Assembly (NCBI GenBank): GCA_900314745.1
Contig: OMWK01000004.1
Location: forward strand, 1 to 64,000
Direction: 5' to 3'
DNA from: an uncultured Eubacteriales bacterium
Lineage (GTDB): Bacteria; Bacillota; Clostridia; Saccharofermentanales; Saccharofermentanaceae
Length of the DNA stretch: 64,000 bases
Made by a program: the position numbers and the translations under genes. Within the stretch, counting starts at the first letter, position 1; each line of letters begins with the position of its first letter. Below, piece after piece: positions 46,601 through 53,187 of the stretch. The notes under the pieces were generated by a model. The model was not told where the DNA came from and did not search any database. It saw only the letters and a list, made by a program, of their open reading frames with translations.

Positions 46601-48863
46601 AGCCGAGGATTTGGTATACGACGGTAATCCAAAGACTCCGGGTGTTATCTTGAGAATCGGCGGTCAGACACGACGTGAAGGTGTGGATTACAAAGTAGAA
46701 TATCGAGATAATGTTAACCAAGGAACCGCTTCTGTAGTGATTACCGGTATTGGTATCCTAAGAGGCACATATATAGCGCCATATGAGATAACTACGGCTG
46801 ACAATAGTTGGGATGTTGCACCTTCAATTGAAGGATGGACGTGGGATGGCACGAATGTTGAGATTACTGAGAGATGTACTGCCGGAATACCTCATTTCGG
46901 TTTGCCTTCAGATGTTCATTATGAAGTTTATTCTGATGCTGCTTGTGAGCTCAGAGTTCCGTATGACACTATCACCGGCGCCGGAGATTACTACCTGAAG
47001 GTTTATGTTGAAGATGGAATAGTCACTACAGAAGATGGAATAGTCACTACAGAAGATGAGGTTGAGCACCTTAATTATCACCGTTTAGAGGTCATTCTTC
47101 CGTTTACAGTTGAGCCATTTAACATCTCTGTAAATGAAGGTGTTGAGGTGTTTATAACACCGGATTCGTATTGTGTAGATGGCGGACGTCCTGTTGTACC
47201 TCAGAGTATAGTTGTAATAGCACCGGTTGGGGAACCTGTACCGATTATCTATGATGAAGATGGTACACCGGGTTATGAAGAGGATGGTGATTTTGTAGCT
47301 CTTCCTGTTGGTGTTACCTTGTATTACAAACTAGCGGAAGAATTAGTTCCGGTTATTTATGATGAAGATGGAACGCCCGGTTATGATGAGGATGGCACTT
47401 TTGTACCTATCCCTTCTGGCGCAACTTTATATGGATACAAACCTCTGGTTGAGGATACAGATTATTCCGTTAATTGTATCAACAATACTAATGTAGGAAA
47501 TGCAGTGGCAGTGATTACCGGAATCAATAATTTTGCCGGTGTTCGCAGAGTGAATTATACAATCAGGAATCCTATCGTTACGTTCCACTGGCAAAACGGA
47601 GATCCGGAAACTACAGAGGAATCATCCGTACTATACAACAAACCGGTAACCGCACCCGAGGTGATCACACGTGACGGATATAGATTCATTGGCTGGTACA
47701 CTGATTCTGATTGCACAGATGGAAATGAGTATAGATTTGATACTCATGTAGTGACAGACATCGAGCTTTATGCGAAGTGGATCAGACAGTATACAGTTAC
47801 ATTCGTAACTGCGACGATTGAAGGTGCTACAGATGTTCCGAGTGTTAATCCGATAACTGCTGATGAAGGAACCCTTATCGAAAATCCTGGTGAAGTTGAA
47901 TATGTCGGATATCATATTGTAGGCTGGTACACTGCTCCTGATTTCTCTGAAGCTTCTCGTGTGGTTTATCCGTTCGAGTTGGATCATGATTATAGGCTCT
48001 ATGCTAAGTGGGAGTTGAATACATATACTGTTACCTTTGACTGGCAACATGCAGGTGCTATAACTACGGACACGGTTAATCATGGAGATGCTGTTTCTAA
48101 GCCTGATGATGAGGATGCACCCGAATATGAAGGTCATGGAGTTTATGGTTGGTATATCGATCCGCAGTGCACTACAGAGTATAACTTTGATACACCTGTA
48201 ACATCGGGTATAACTATTTATGCTCGTTGGAAGTCATTGTGGACGGTAACCTTCAATACTCAAGGTGGATCACTCCCTGATCCCGTGACAGTATTTGATG
48301 GAGAAACAATTGCGGAACCTGATGATCCGGAGAGAACAGGTTATACCTTCATCGGCTGGTATGTTGATCCAGAATGTACGAATCCGTTTGATTTCGGTTC
48401 GACGATAGGAAAGAATTATGAGCTTTATGCAAAGTGGGAAATTAACAAATATTCTGTTACGTTCATATCTAATGGAGGTTCACCAGTTGCGCCGCAGACT
48501 GTTGAATACAACAGTACTGTAAGTGAACCACAGGAGCCTACACTTGAGGGGTATACCTTTGTTGGCTGGTATACCGATGAAGGTCTTACGGAAGAGTATA
48601 ATTTTGCAACGCCGGTTGTTGATGATGTTACACTCTATGCTAAATGGGTTCACAGAATTACATTTGTTTTGGGGGGTGGAGAACCGAATATCGATATCGA
48701 CGTTCCTCATGGAGGAACTGCCGCAGCTCCCCAGCAGGATCCGTCGAGAGAAGGTTACCGGTTTACAGGTTGGTATGAAGACCCTAGTTGTACAAAACCT
48801 TTCAGTTTTGACGTGACGATTGAGACCAACTACACCCTATACGCAGGTTGGGAAGAGGAGTAA
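37620..48863 (+). CDS. Giant pilin-anchored adhesin (3747 aa)
   Basis: The protein opens as a type IV prepilin: a basic leader, cleavage site RRG/FTLVELIVV (Gly19/Phe20, Glu24 at +5) and one hydrophobic helix. Then come about 660 residues of unknown beta-rich sequence; about 2000 residues (roughly 710-2695) of some 53 GLUG-like repeats, each ~30 residues with a core such as NVGGAIGYN; Ig/MBG-like domains (~2760-3315, for example YDGNPKTPGVIL); and six InlB-type B repeats to the end (GWYTD, then LYAKW each time). There is no sortase motif. Mature pilins usually have 130-250 residues, so this is a pilin stem carrying a giant adhesin, probably at the pilus tip or along the fibre. I chose the ATG at 37620, after GAGGGG. 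Its codons are more AT-rich than neighbouring housekeeping genes. Confidence 0.85.
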   Translation: MKLYRNTTSYTARRRSRRGFTLVELIVVLMIIAILAAIGVSSIVGYIKKSRFDKNEQYAITIYQTAQNIVSQKVSNGTIEVWIKNIPGIELPSLSTENTQTDASAHCTVALTYNPKSSGNAEDKYIYEFLAPYFYDTLVFNGTLAVEFDISAINDNGVIVYSASVKSAFFSIENSVSSGWDPAYCVEDDTPTVDGLPVRTASFRFLTSHVGYFDGTEASAKPVNITPVYLPQSTTYELDGHIIAGSDAQGYLFNFRNGETLDVSWAIFDEDGKAHDFHKENIIISLFDIDSVSQTSASPTPIATISIDWSEGAPISYETLKTSSQETVTYEYINNMYTITRTTVEGTVSASVNGHELRFPITISKVVNDGRIGCPDPDIGYYEYTLSLDCMMERSYDSYFNNRDNYANRYGSERLFGRGDITPRNIYATISGSATTYSLNDAGQSSGSTLPIGGTTNEPVYAARAINDPVYLDRVENSRDGHITYVYTVRDHAAEFDGADSKNEEKTITGKCVVNTLFGDLRYGRSVTTSSGGATTTIYGSVWDNTRDVVITSYRHLYNIRNIGNATATFRIVRNLNWYYHIGNNYASEVKVFQPYSQGQAYRFRSPAVGGNLMTVSFPALGELKSGQTLMSMSVAGGTTYSINNVQLRKRSFLNSDGSYGLICKNSGVIYNIYTNNLNLVMIDFAGEGVGCDYDSIGNSSITSISKTNENINKPVGGLVGINQGLVGSSATNLAESSNTIVMNNTVVMAGNYWNCGGSKDVGGVIGKNNGRNSGSESTYGVIRLTGSFAVLGCKNVGGIIGYDEANIGARLVVVGSTGTSEFVFPELNFDGHRLTPSCIVASPYMVGGAIGKVDGAREFTYGVSGVSVTGPDNNGGLTFNRLNDDDYQISVVLPDDSLLLGLNIGTDGYVGGAIGHLVNGNGERLNIRIRNNGNIIAQGDKARNYGGAIGYFELSNNKHIRNIYVDVINSDGSSIGSFSVDSSKALRAGGAIGIINSTVDNSDVTFMINAVNDGCIVSYGQDTGAGGAIGAIEGSFVKSKFIISAINGENSQIVSIWNPGGNKSRGTGGAVGGIKDGDATKIYLSEDSIVYAENSGIISGSDYVGGTIGLVPANAGRVYAVNHNGSIIGRDYTGGAIGIQYKNQSGIIQSVLNGTTVSGRDYVGGATGDVNSQYGTIRSTLNGANISGSGSTGYVGGTSGRIQNFYENSLLKTIVDGNSSVNSAGSYVGGVVGYVKNADAGTNGTVELVGDSTVPVLNVSSQGDYVGGTIGQLESAFSISTIIRMPDQSPANGLVMRVSGKNNVGGSLGYINISDGTKVIDVDLLVVLHPQSYIKASGYNVGGAIGKINTSGGNYTGSITVKSIMGSVSEETSIIRGKYNVGGAVGLFNAVTYCEVNSGCLIKVDFVLSGWRISASGSDENSNSSVGGVVGEFRGFDNNNLGNSSVAIPVTAYLGSSSVTGAGNNVGGAIGKNHLRNSAINVTTTTGCVIEGANNVGGAIGLNELDVLGVSTQITGNVTGSGNNVGGVIGNNKALVNGAITATINGNINGAGDSIGGAIGYNNYGIGYAVTVNLTGGVSGNSNVGGVIGYNDSVDIALADSTATVISATINGSITGTGDNVGGGLGHIKNNTVTGVVSVTFQSSSTGTENNVTGNNNVGGIIGFNEGTTFSSGISSSIPAGCKVEGKGYVGGAIGNNQGILTSVQSTVDGLISGTAVTGCVSGAIGYNTRSISSVTSTINSNGKVQASGDNVGGAIGLNEAAVSTISVTSSGSITGEGRIGGAVGYNKGALEYITATINGAVTGAGTSGDVGGAIGYNEANIIGRQDSTGNVVAIAVVLNGSVTSLNSDGSARYDNVGGGIGHTKNNTISGNITVTLGSTARVEGNNNIGGLIGFNEGTSMSKTLTCMIPVNCMVRGYGSNGRVGGVIGYNNGSLVDVVSVINGSVRSVNGGYVGGAIGYHYNAKITGTIDVTISGTVSSATEDSSGATTVSYDYVGGAIGYCEDNNKAPKNTVNILKVKLEGNAVVEGKNYVGGVLGFTSCNIESVSSEVTGSSQIIGVNCVGGAIGLARAFVGQSGNDVFDGKATGRISNVSVTISADYALTGITCIGGAIGQTGDKIDADRYYSAVMMNVNCEINSRYLFDPVATGTDVGDMACAGGVIGRIGEGRVESITLSGTGGACNIDSDIFGSEYPYNGPVVSYPNTVLVAARGQSVGGIIGQVGMSEAINQSSAAQNVTISKIVVDGSINLCVISVNGADRIGGWIGCGLGSSGGFGNRSESDYSSSPATFDVDNVRLVYSQGSCVGGFCGFSRTWDNSRIPATYADVVVTLNDANIIGRASVGGALGYTYRSYFKRGQITVTLHGRTNIGDITGNAMPGDSHVYPSICYEAGGAIGRFDTSKSNFNVPIRVYFDGSLCRVWAGGGSSSQNAYGVGGVFGSIRNATHSFNADAQMIVKPVEPVSSSSADQMLVYSRYSNAGGVIGYIDNAALDRYSSAHPSYALNVLVQCDNDSGAAGGFVGRMTNMNGRTITRCFFTGSAGSVVGGGSSTIAGGFVGDMGSGSITNCYTTATVRNPSGSNTGGFAGRISAGSVSNCYVGGHTYSGAYLDSEGNISGYQNVGGFVGAVSGSATISDSYTTASVRGTGNNIGGFVGQSSGSCTIKNNYCTGLVIGNGSYVGAFAGYAYDVGKFTGTNRALYPVNTNRSLIGSSNDSGVIVWANSYSDINTAGTRYTAVPFDASLAGASFPYRAVLDNTHHGDWPVITNTGTRNLSSATIEFIDVDYDEEGRPVFVYDPAGLDLSNHVRVTYPGVTDPLTFGEDYILIYNQTADVGELSVVVAANPSKADNDYYGAKTANYIVTEASLATDAVVVSIEPGYDEEGNPLYFGYDAAGNLVPMSEDEGGYPAYVYTGAAIDPTVTVTYRVGDVEYTLTPNSDFYLSYDRSNIDISSDGYITVTITGYGNYKDNALTTLRFVIIGIDIADADVTLTGATAEDLVYDGNPKTPGVILRIGGQTRREGVDYKVEYRDNVNQGTASVVITGIGILRGTYIAPYEITTADNSWDVAPSIEGWTWDGTNVEITERCTAGIPHFGLPSDVHYEVYSDAACELRVPYDTITGAGDYYLKVYVEDGIVTTEDGIVTTEDEVEHLNYHRLEVILPFTVEPFNISVNEGVEVFITPDSYCVDGGRPVVPQSIVVIAPVGEPVPIIYDEDGTPGYEEDGDFVALPVGVTLYYKLAEELVPVIYDEDGTPGYDEDGTFVPIPSGATLYGYKPLVEDTDYSVNCINNTNVGNAVAVITGINNFAGVRRVNYTIRNPIVTFHWQNGDPETTEESSVLYNKPVTAPEVITRDGYRFIGWYTDSDCTDGNEYRFDTHVVTDIELYAKWIRQYTVTFVTATIEGATDVPSVNPITADEGTLIENPGEVEYVGYHIVGWYTAPDFSEASRVVYPFELDHDYRLYAKWELNTYTVTFDWQHAGAITTDTVNHGDAVSKPDDEDAPEYEGHGVYGWYIDPQCTTEYNFDTPVTSGITIYARWKSLWTVTFNTQGGSLPDPVTVFDGETIAEPDDPERTGYTFIGWYVDPECTNPFDFGSTIGKNYELYAKWEINKYSVTFISNGGSPVAPQTVEYNSTVSEPQEPTLEGYTFVGWYTDEGLTEEYNFATPVVDDVTLYAKWVHRITFVLGGGEPNIDIDVPHGGTAAAPQQDPSREGYRFTGWYEDPSCTKPFSFDVTIETNYTLYAGWEEE
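39755..45690 (+). repeat. About 53 GLUG-like protein repeats
   Basis: Counted by eye on the translated protein as occurrences of the core (V/I/A)GG(A/V/F)xG. Units are usually 29-30 residues where tightest (about 42,000-43,400) and longer elsewhere. At DNA level the copies are diverged, so this is an old expansion rather than fresh tandem duplication. GLUG repeats are known from bacterial surface proteins and likely form an elongated beta-solenoid. Confidence 0.75.
47010..47058 (+). repeat. 21-bp tandem repeat inside the giant gene
   Basis: Two perfect copies of a 21-base unit beginning GAAGATGGAATAG (47010-47030 and 47031-47051) plus the first 7 bases of a third. They encode EDGIVTT twice. 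This is a recent in-frame slippage site. Confidence 0.9.
47575..48860 (+). repeat. Six InlB-type B repeats at the C-terminus of the giant protein
   Basis: Six copies of a ~70-residue unit with the Listeria-Bacteroides repeat signature: VTFxxxGG-like strand, GY/GHxFxGWYxD, then a closing LYAKW-type strand. GWY cores fall near 47690, 47930, 48150, 48355, 48565 and 48765. They probably form the outermost part of the adhesin. Confidence 0.85.
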
Positions 48864-48886
48864 CCGCTTAGTTCATATTCGTGTAT

Positions 48887-48914
48887 GACAGCCCGCTCTG
48901 CGGGGGTGTCTTTG
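48887..48914 (+). terminator. Probable terminator after the giant gene
   Basis: GACA-CCCGC (from 48887) pairs with GCGGG-TGTC (to 48910), followed by TTTGAG. The T-run is short, so some read-through into the next operon is possible. Confidence 0.5.
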
Positions 48915-48951
48915 AGTAACATTATGGTCATGTTATTAACAATAATTTTAT

Positions 48952-48980
48952 TTGACACTTTTTTTGCGCGTGTTTATATT
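48952..48980 (+). promoter_or_regulatory. Promoter of the pilus assembly operon
   Basis: TTGACA at 48952-48957, 17 bases, TATATT at 48975-48980. The upstream AACAATAATTTTATTTGAC matches the giant gene's promoter exactly, and the start-proximal region is similar too, so both units are probably co-regulated. Confidence 0.75.
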
Positions 48981-49047
48981 TAATTTAATAAAAGTAATAT
49001 GACATAGTTGGGGAACTGATGTCACATTGCTTATGGGGGAGAATGCT

Positions 49048-49542
49048 GTGTCAGACAACAGGTCCAACGGGGTGTCCGTTGAGGGCACACAGTTTTATAG
49101 GAGAAGTAGAATTGCTGACGTTCTGCGCATTGTTGTCGTCACGCTGGTTGTCTTTGTAGCGATTATGATTCTCGCGGCATGGGCCATTGTTGATGCCGGT
49201 GCCAGACAGACCTATAAAGAGGCCAGAGATGTCAGAAGAGCTCTGCGCATAGTGGGAACTGAATACTACGGAAAACTCGAATCCATTTACGATCCGCACC
49301 GTGTTGACGGTCTTACGGAAGGTGCTGCTGAGAGGATTGCCGATATATCAACCAGAGATGGTATGGTTATCCTGTACTCATGGGATGAGGAGGAGAATGC
49401 GCCTTTGCAGTTCGAGTACAGAAGCGGACTTTACAGAGTGGTATATACTGATACCGGTGTATCCGAAGGATATTCAGCCGGAGTAGAGGGTATATTTAAT
49501 GTTTATTATTCGTTCGAGATACTGCATTTCGAGGCGGATTAA
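49048..49542 (+). CDS. Single-span membrane protein of the pilus operon, unknown role
   Basis: A 164-residue protein with one transmembrane segment near residues 28-50 and an extracellular part of about 110 residues. The layout is like a minor pilin (hydrophobic helix followed by a long amphipathic helix) but there is no FTLVE-type cleavage motif. I chose the GTG at 49048 because GGGGGAG lies 6 bases before it; a longer frame from 49027 begins upstream of that site. It is the first gene after the promoter at 48952, with pilC 26 bases downstream. It could be a pilin-like assembly factor. Confidence 0.6.
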   Translation: MSDNRSNGVSVEGTQFYRRSRIADVLRIVVVTLVVFVAIMILAAWAIVDAGARQTYKEARDVRRALRIVGTEYYGKLESIYDPHRVDGLTEGAAERIADISTRDGMVILYSWDEEENAPLQFEYRSGLYRVVYTDTGVSEGYSAGVEGIFNVYYSFEILHFEAD

Positions 49543-49568
49543 AGAGGGAAGAAGGAAGGACAGGACGG

Positions 49569-50765
49569 ATGCCGGAATATAAATATCGGGCACAGGACAG
49601 TAAGGGCAAGATAGTTAAGGGCAGAGCCGAAGCATCGGACGAGACAGATCTTCAGAGACGTTTCCATGATTCGGGGATGCTTCTTCTTGAAGCTAAGCCT
49701 GTTACGAAGCAGGTAGCACTTAAGCCTTTGAAGAAGATGAAGCTCGCGGATTTCTGCCGTCAGCTCGGAACTCTTACGAAGGCCGGAGTCACACTTGTCA
49801 GAGCTCTTGAGATCGTGGCAAATGATGAGTCCATTACTCCCTATGAGAGACAGCTTTATATCAGACTTCGTGACCGCGTGGTACAGGGTGTAGCGCTCTC
49901 TACTGTCATGGAGGAACTTGAGCCCGCTTTCCCGCCACTTCTTATCTTTATGATCCGTGCAGCAGAGACATCAGGTACTATGGACAGAACCTGCCTGAGG
50001 CTCGCTGACCAGTATACAAAAGAAGCCGAGATGGAGCAGAAAGCTAAGAGTTCACTCACATATCCTAAGATATTGAGTGTTCTTATCGTCGTTGTTGTGG
50101 CAATCCTTTTTGGTTATGTTCTTCCTCAGTTTGAGGAGATGTTTGCCGAGATTCCGGAGCTACCTCTTGCAACCAGGATACTTATGGGTATATCCGAATT
50201 TGTTAAGAACCGATGGTATGTTCTTCTAGTAATAGTAGTGCTCTTTATCATATTCGGTAAGATGGTAATGAAGATTCCGATCGTTGCATATTACTGGGAT
50301 ATGATTAAGTGCAAGGGTAAATGGGGAGCGCTTCTTAAAGTTATTTATTCCGCGAGATTCGCGCGTACTATGAGTTCACTCTATTCTTCAGGTATTCCGA
50401 TCTATAACTGTATTACAATATCTAAGGGTACGATTGGTAACAGATATATCGAGAAGCAGTTCGAAGAAGTTGAGCGGCGTGTGCTCGGAGGCGGCTCTGT
50501 ATCATCATCCATTCAGGATGTTGACGGATTCGTCAATAAACTCTCATCCACCATTAAGGTTGGTGAGGAGACCGGTATGCTTGGTCCGATGCTTGAGTCT
50601 ACCGCTAATGATCTTGATTTCTATTCCGATCAGGCGCTGATGCGTCTGACATCGCTAATTGAACCTGTAATGATCGTAGTTATGGCCGTAATGGTAGGTT
50701 TCATCATGATAGCCATCATTCAGCCTATCTATCAGTCCTATTCGACTATCGGTGCGGGTTCGTAA
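49569..50765 (+). CDS. pilC: Type IV pilus inner-membrane platform protein PilC
   Basis: A 398-residue PilC/GspF protein: N-terminal YKYRAQDSKGKIVKG segment, two type II secretion F domains (~70-190 and ~270-390) and three transmembrane segments (near 170, 220 and 370). It anchors the PilB motor to the membrane and guides pilin insertion. The ATG follows AGGACAGGACGG, a moderate ribosome site. It lies in the operon with pilMN, pilO and pilB, all spaced by fewer than 25 bases. Confidence 0.95.
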   Translation: MPEYKYRAQDSKGKIVKGRAEASDETDLQRRFHDSGMLLLEAKPVTKQVALKPLKKMKLADFCRQLGTLTKAGVTLVRALEIVANDESITPYERQLYIRLRDRVVQGVALSTVMEELEPAFPPLLIFMIRAAETSGTMDRTCLRLADQYTKEAEMEQKAKSSLTYPKILSVLIVVVVAILFGYVLPQFEEMFAEIPELPLATRILMGISEFVKNRWYVLLVIVVLFIIFGKMVMKIPIVAYYWDMIKCKGKWGALLKVIYSARFARTMSSLYSSGIPIYNCITISKGTIGNRYIEKQFEEVERRVLGGGSVSSSIQDVDGFVNKLSSTIKVGEETGMLGPMLESTANDLDFYSDQALMRLTSLIEPVMIVVMAVMVGFIMIAIIQPIYQSYSTIGAGS

Positions 50766-50783
50766 AGAAAGGAAGAGAAGTAA

Positions 50784-52319
50784 ATGGCTGAAGTAGTATT
50801 TCTGTCGAATACAAACATACAGATTGCATCCGGATCCTCAACTTCCGGCGGAGTAAAAGTAAGCAAGCTTTTCTCGGCTCCGCTTCCCGAGGGCGCAGTT
50901 CTTAACGGCGTCGTTATGGATAAGGAGAGGCTTACACAGACTATTAAGACAGCATGGCAGACTAATAAACTCCCCAAATCTGAAGTTACGCTTATCATCA
51001 ACAGTCCGCAGCTTCGTGCGAACAGGATCGATGCTCCAATTTTGCCTGACAAGAAAACAACGGAATTCATCGGAAGAGAGACCCGTGATACAGAATACGG
51101 CAGATTTACCAATCCTGTAACAGGCTGGTATCTTATATCGAAGAATACTAAGGCTAAGCAGCAGAAGGTAATATACGAGACTGCAGAGTCCGATTTTGTA
51201 AAAGGCTATGTAGATATTTTTGAGAGTGCCGGACTTAAGCTCAAGTCGATCCACAATGGTGTTCAGATCGCGACAGAGTTCTTTACAAAACAGTCGGCGG
51301 GGAAGACCGTAATATACATGATCCTTGACGGTAATTCCCTGGTTACTATCTTCTTTGCGGAAGGTAAATATTATTATGACTCAACATCAAGAGTATTCTC
51401 GCAACCGGGAACACCTGAGTTTGCACGTGAGATTTATTCTTCGATATCTTCCATAAGACAGTTCATGTCAGCTCAGAGGATAGAGGCAACAGTTAAGGAT
51501 GTAGTATTTGCAGGTTTGACTCAGCCGCAGGTAGCATCATTGTCTAATGATATCCTGAATATTGACAGCCAGATTGATGTATCGCTCGCGGCTGCTCCGC
51601 AGGGAACATCGATCTCCGAGGGAACGGCAGCGTTCCCGTTCTATGTTTACCCTATCGCAGGACTTCGTAAGATAGATGAGAAATTGTCGATACTGAAGGC
51701 TTCCAAGCAAAGTGATGCAAAAGCGAGTGACAAGAGCGGCCTTATGAAGCTGATACTGCCTTTTGGCGGAATAATGGCATTAGCGGTCATTGTGTTTATC
51801 GGAGCTTCCTTAATTAAGGCTTCAAAGAAGGCAGAACTTAAAGAACTGAATGATTATATTCATGATCCGGGAGTTTTGGCTCAGGTTGCTGAATATGATG
51901 CGATGTATGACAGTATGGCTGAGATAGGAACCATCCAAGGAGGAGCAGACCTCCTTCTTGCGGATATCAATTCATATCCTATCCCTGATTCTTCAATTAA
52001 CTCCAGGATTCTAGCTGCGGCGCGAGATCACAATGTAAACATTGATTTCAAGAGTTACAGCGCATACGACGGCGTATTCAGCATAATGGCATCGTCACCA
52101 ATAGTTGATGATATCAATATGTTCATTGCGGATCTTATGATGATGGATATCTTCGAGAATGTTGATTATACGGGTTATACACTTATTGATCATACGGGTA
52201 ATACGCCTATTGAAGATATGGAAGAAGAGAATTATTGGCAGATCAATGTGGTATGTACACTCGCAGGACGGGATGTTCCTACTGAAGATGCCGGATCTTC
52301 AGCTGAGGAGGTGAATTGA
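50784..52319 (+). CDS. pilM: Fused PilM-PilN pilus alignment protein
   Basis: A 511-residue protein that appears to join two usually separate subunits. Residues ~1-300 resemble the actin-like PilM (GKTVIYMILDGNSLVTIFF includes the ATP-fold strand pair). A transmembrane segment follows at ~325-348 and a PilN-like outside part (~350-511) with a coiled coil and a small alpha-beta domain. PilM binds the PilN N-terminal tail in the cytoplasm, so a fusion would fix that contact. PilO follows after one base. The PilM assignment rests on fold pattern and context and is weaker than for PilB and PilC. Confidence 0.7.
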   Translation: MAEVVFLSNTNIQIASGSSTSGGVKVSKLFSAPLPEGAVLNGVVMDKERLTQTIKTAWQTNKLPKSEVTLIINSPQLRANRIDAPILPDKKTTEFIGRETRDTEYGRFTNPVTGWYLISKNTKAKQQKVIYETAESDFVKGYVDIFESAGLKLKSIHNGVQIATEFFTKQSAGKTVIYMILDGNSLVTIFFAEGKYYYDSTSRVFSQPGTPEFAREIYSSISSIRQFMSAQRIEATVKDVVFAGLTQPQVASLSNDILNIDSQIDVSLAAAPQGTSISEGTAAFPFYVYPIAGLRKIDEKLSILKASKQSDAKASDKSGLMKLILPFGGIMALAVIVFIGASLIKASKKAELKELNDYIHDPGVLAQVAEYDAMYDSMAEIGTIQGGADLLLADINSYPIPDSSINSRILAAARDHNVNIDFKSYSAYDGVFSIMASSPIVDDINMFIADLMMMDIFENVDYTGYTLIDHTGNTPIEDMEEENYWQINVVCTLAGRDVPTEDAGSSAEEVN

Positions 52320-52320
52320 T

Positions 52321-53184
52321 ATGGCCAAGATTGAAACTAATCTTAATAAGAAAGATAAGATAACGATTGCGGTTGTACTGTTCGTAGGCGTAATGTTCTG
52401 CTTCTGCTGGTATCTGATAAAGCCTGCTATCGCAGACATCAGGTCGTTGACAGATGAGATTGAACAGGCTGAAGTAACCCGTACTTTGTACAGGAATAAG
52501 ATTATGAGCCTCTCAGCTGCTGAGCCGGTATTTAACAGAGCCGTCGAGGATCTCCATGCATCTACGGATGGCTTCTACGAGGTTATGCAGAGCTCAACAA
52601 TTGACCGCATGATGACGAATTATGTATTGGGATTCGGATTATTCCCGGAGGATCTATATATAACCATGCCGTCAGGTCCCGTAGACGAGATTCCGTACGT
52701 TTATTCAGAAGAGATGCGCAATCAGACTCATGCAGCTGTGGCTGCCATGACTCCCACTCCGACACCCGATCCTTTGACGGAAGCGACTCCTGCGGCTGAT
52801 TCGAATGATGCAGGAACAGCGGCTGCTCAGTCGACTGTGGTAGACAGTTTGTTGGTTCCTTATAACCAGGCGAAGGCAGAAGCAGTTTATACATCATCTT
52901 CAGGTGTCGTTGCTGCTGACGTCTCTATTACATTGACTGGCGACGAGGCGGTGTGTCAGGCACTTATTGACGACATAGTAACTAATCCCTCGGTAAGAGT
53001 TAGAGGTTTTACCTGGATGGAGGTTGATACGGAGTATGTTTACAACGAAGAAGCCGGTATATATGAATATGTTATTCCGGATTATTCAAGGCTCCGTATA
53101 GATCTTCGACTTTATATGGCGAATGTAACGGATTACGATGCATTGGTAAATGAAGCAGTAGAAGCTGCTGGAGCGGAGGGTTGA
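52321..53184 (+). CDS. pilO: PilO-like pilus alignment protein
   Basis: A 287-residue protein with one N-terminal transmembrane segment (~16-34), a coiled coil (~36-75) and an outer alpha-beta domain, as in PilO. A low-complexity Pro/Thr/Ala linker lies at ~140-165 (TPTPTPDPLTEATP). PilO pairs with PilN to connect the cytoplasmic motor to the outside. It follows the PilMN fusion with a one-base gap and precedes pilB by three bases, so it is tightly coupled. Confidence 0.75.
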   Translation: MAKIETNLNKKDKITIAVVLFVGVMFCFCWYLIKPAIADIRSLTDEIEQAEVTRTLYRNKIMSLSAAEPVFNRAVEDLHASTDGFYEVMQSSTIDRMMTNYVLGFGLFPEDLYITMPSGPVDEIPYVYSEEMRNQTHAAVAAMTPTPTPDPLTEATPAADSNDAGTAAAQSTVVDSLLVPYNQAKAEAVYTSSSGVVAADVSITLTGDEAVCQALIDDIVTNPSVRVRGFTWMEVDTEYVYNEEAGIYEYVIPDYSRLRIDLRLYMANVTDYDALVNEAVEAAGAEG

Positions 53185-53187
53185 TAT

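Noticed and set aside
48840..48863. A sortase anchor at the end of the giant protein
   Set aside because: The protein ends in LYAGWEEE directly after the last repeat; there is no LPxTG-like motif and no hydrophobic tail.
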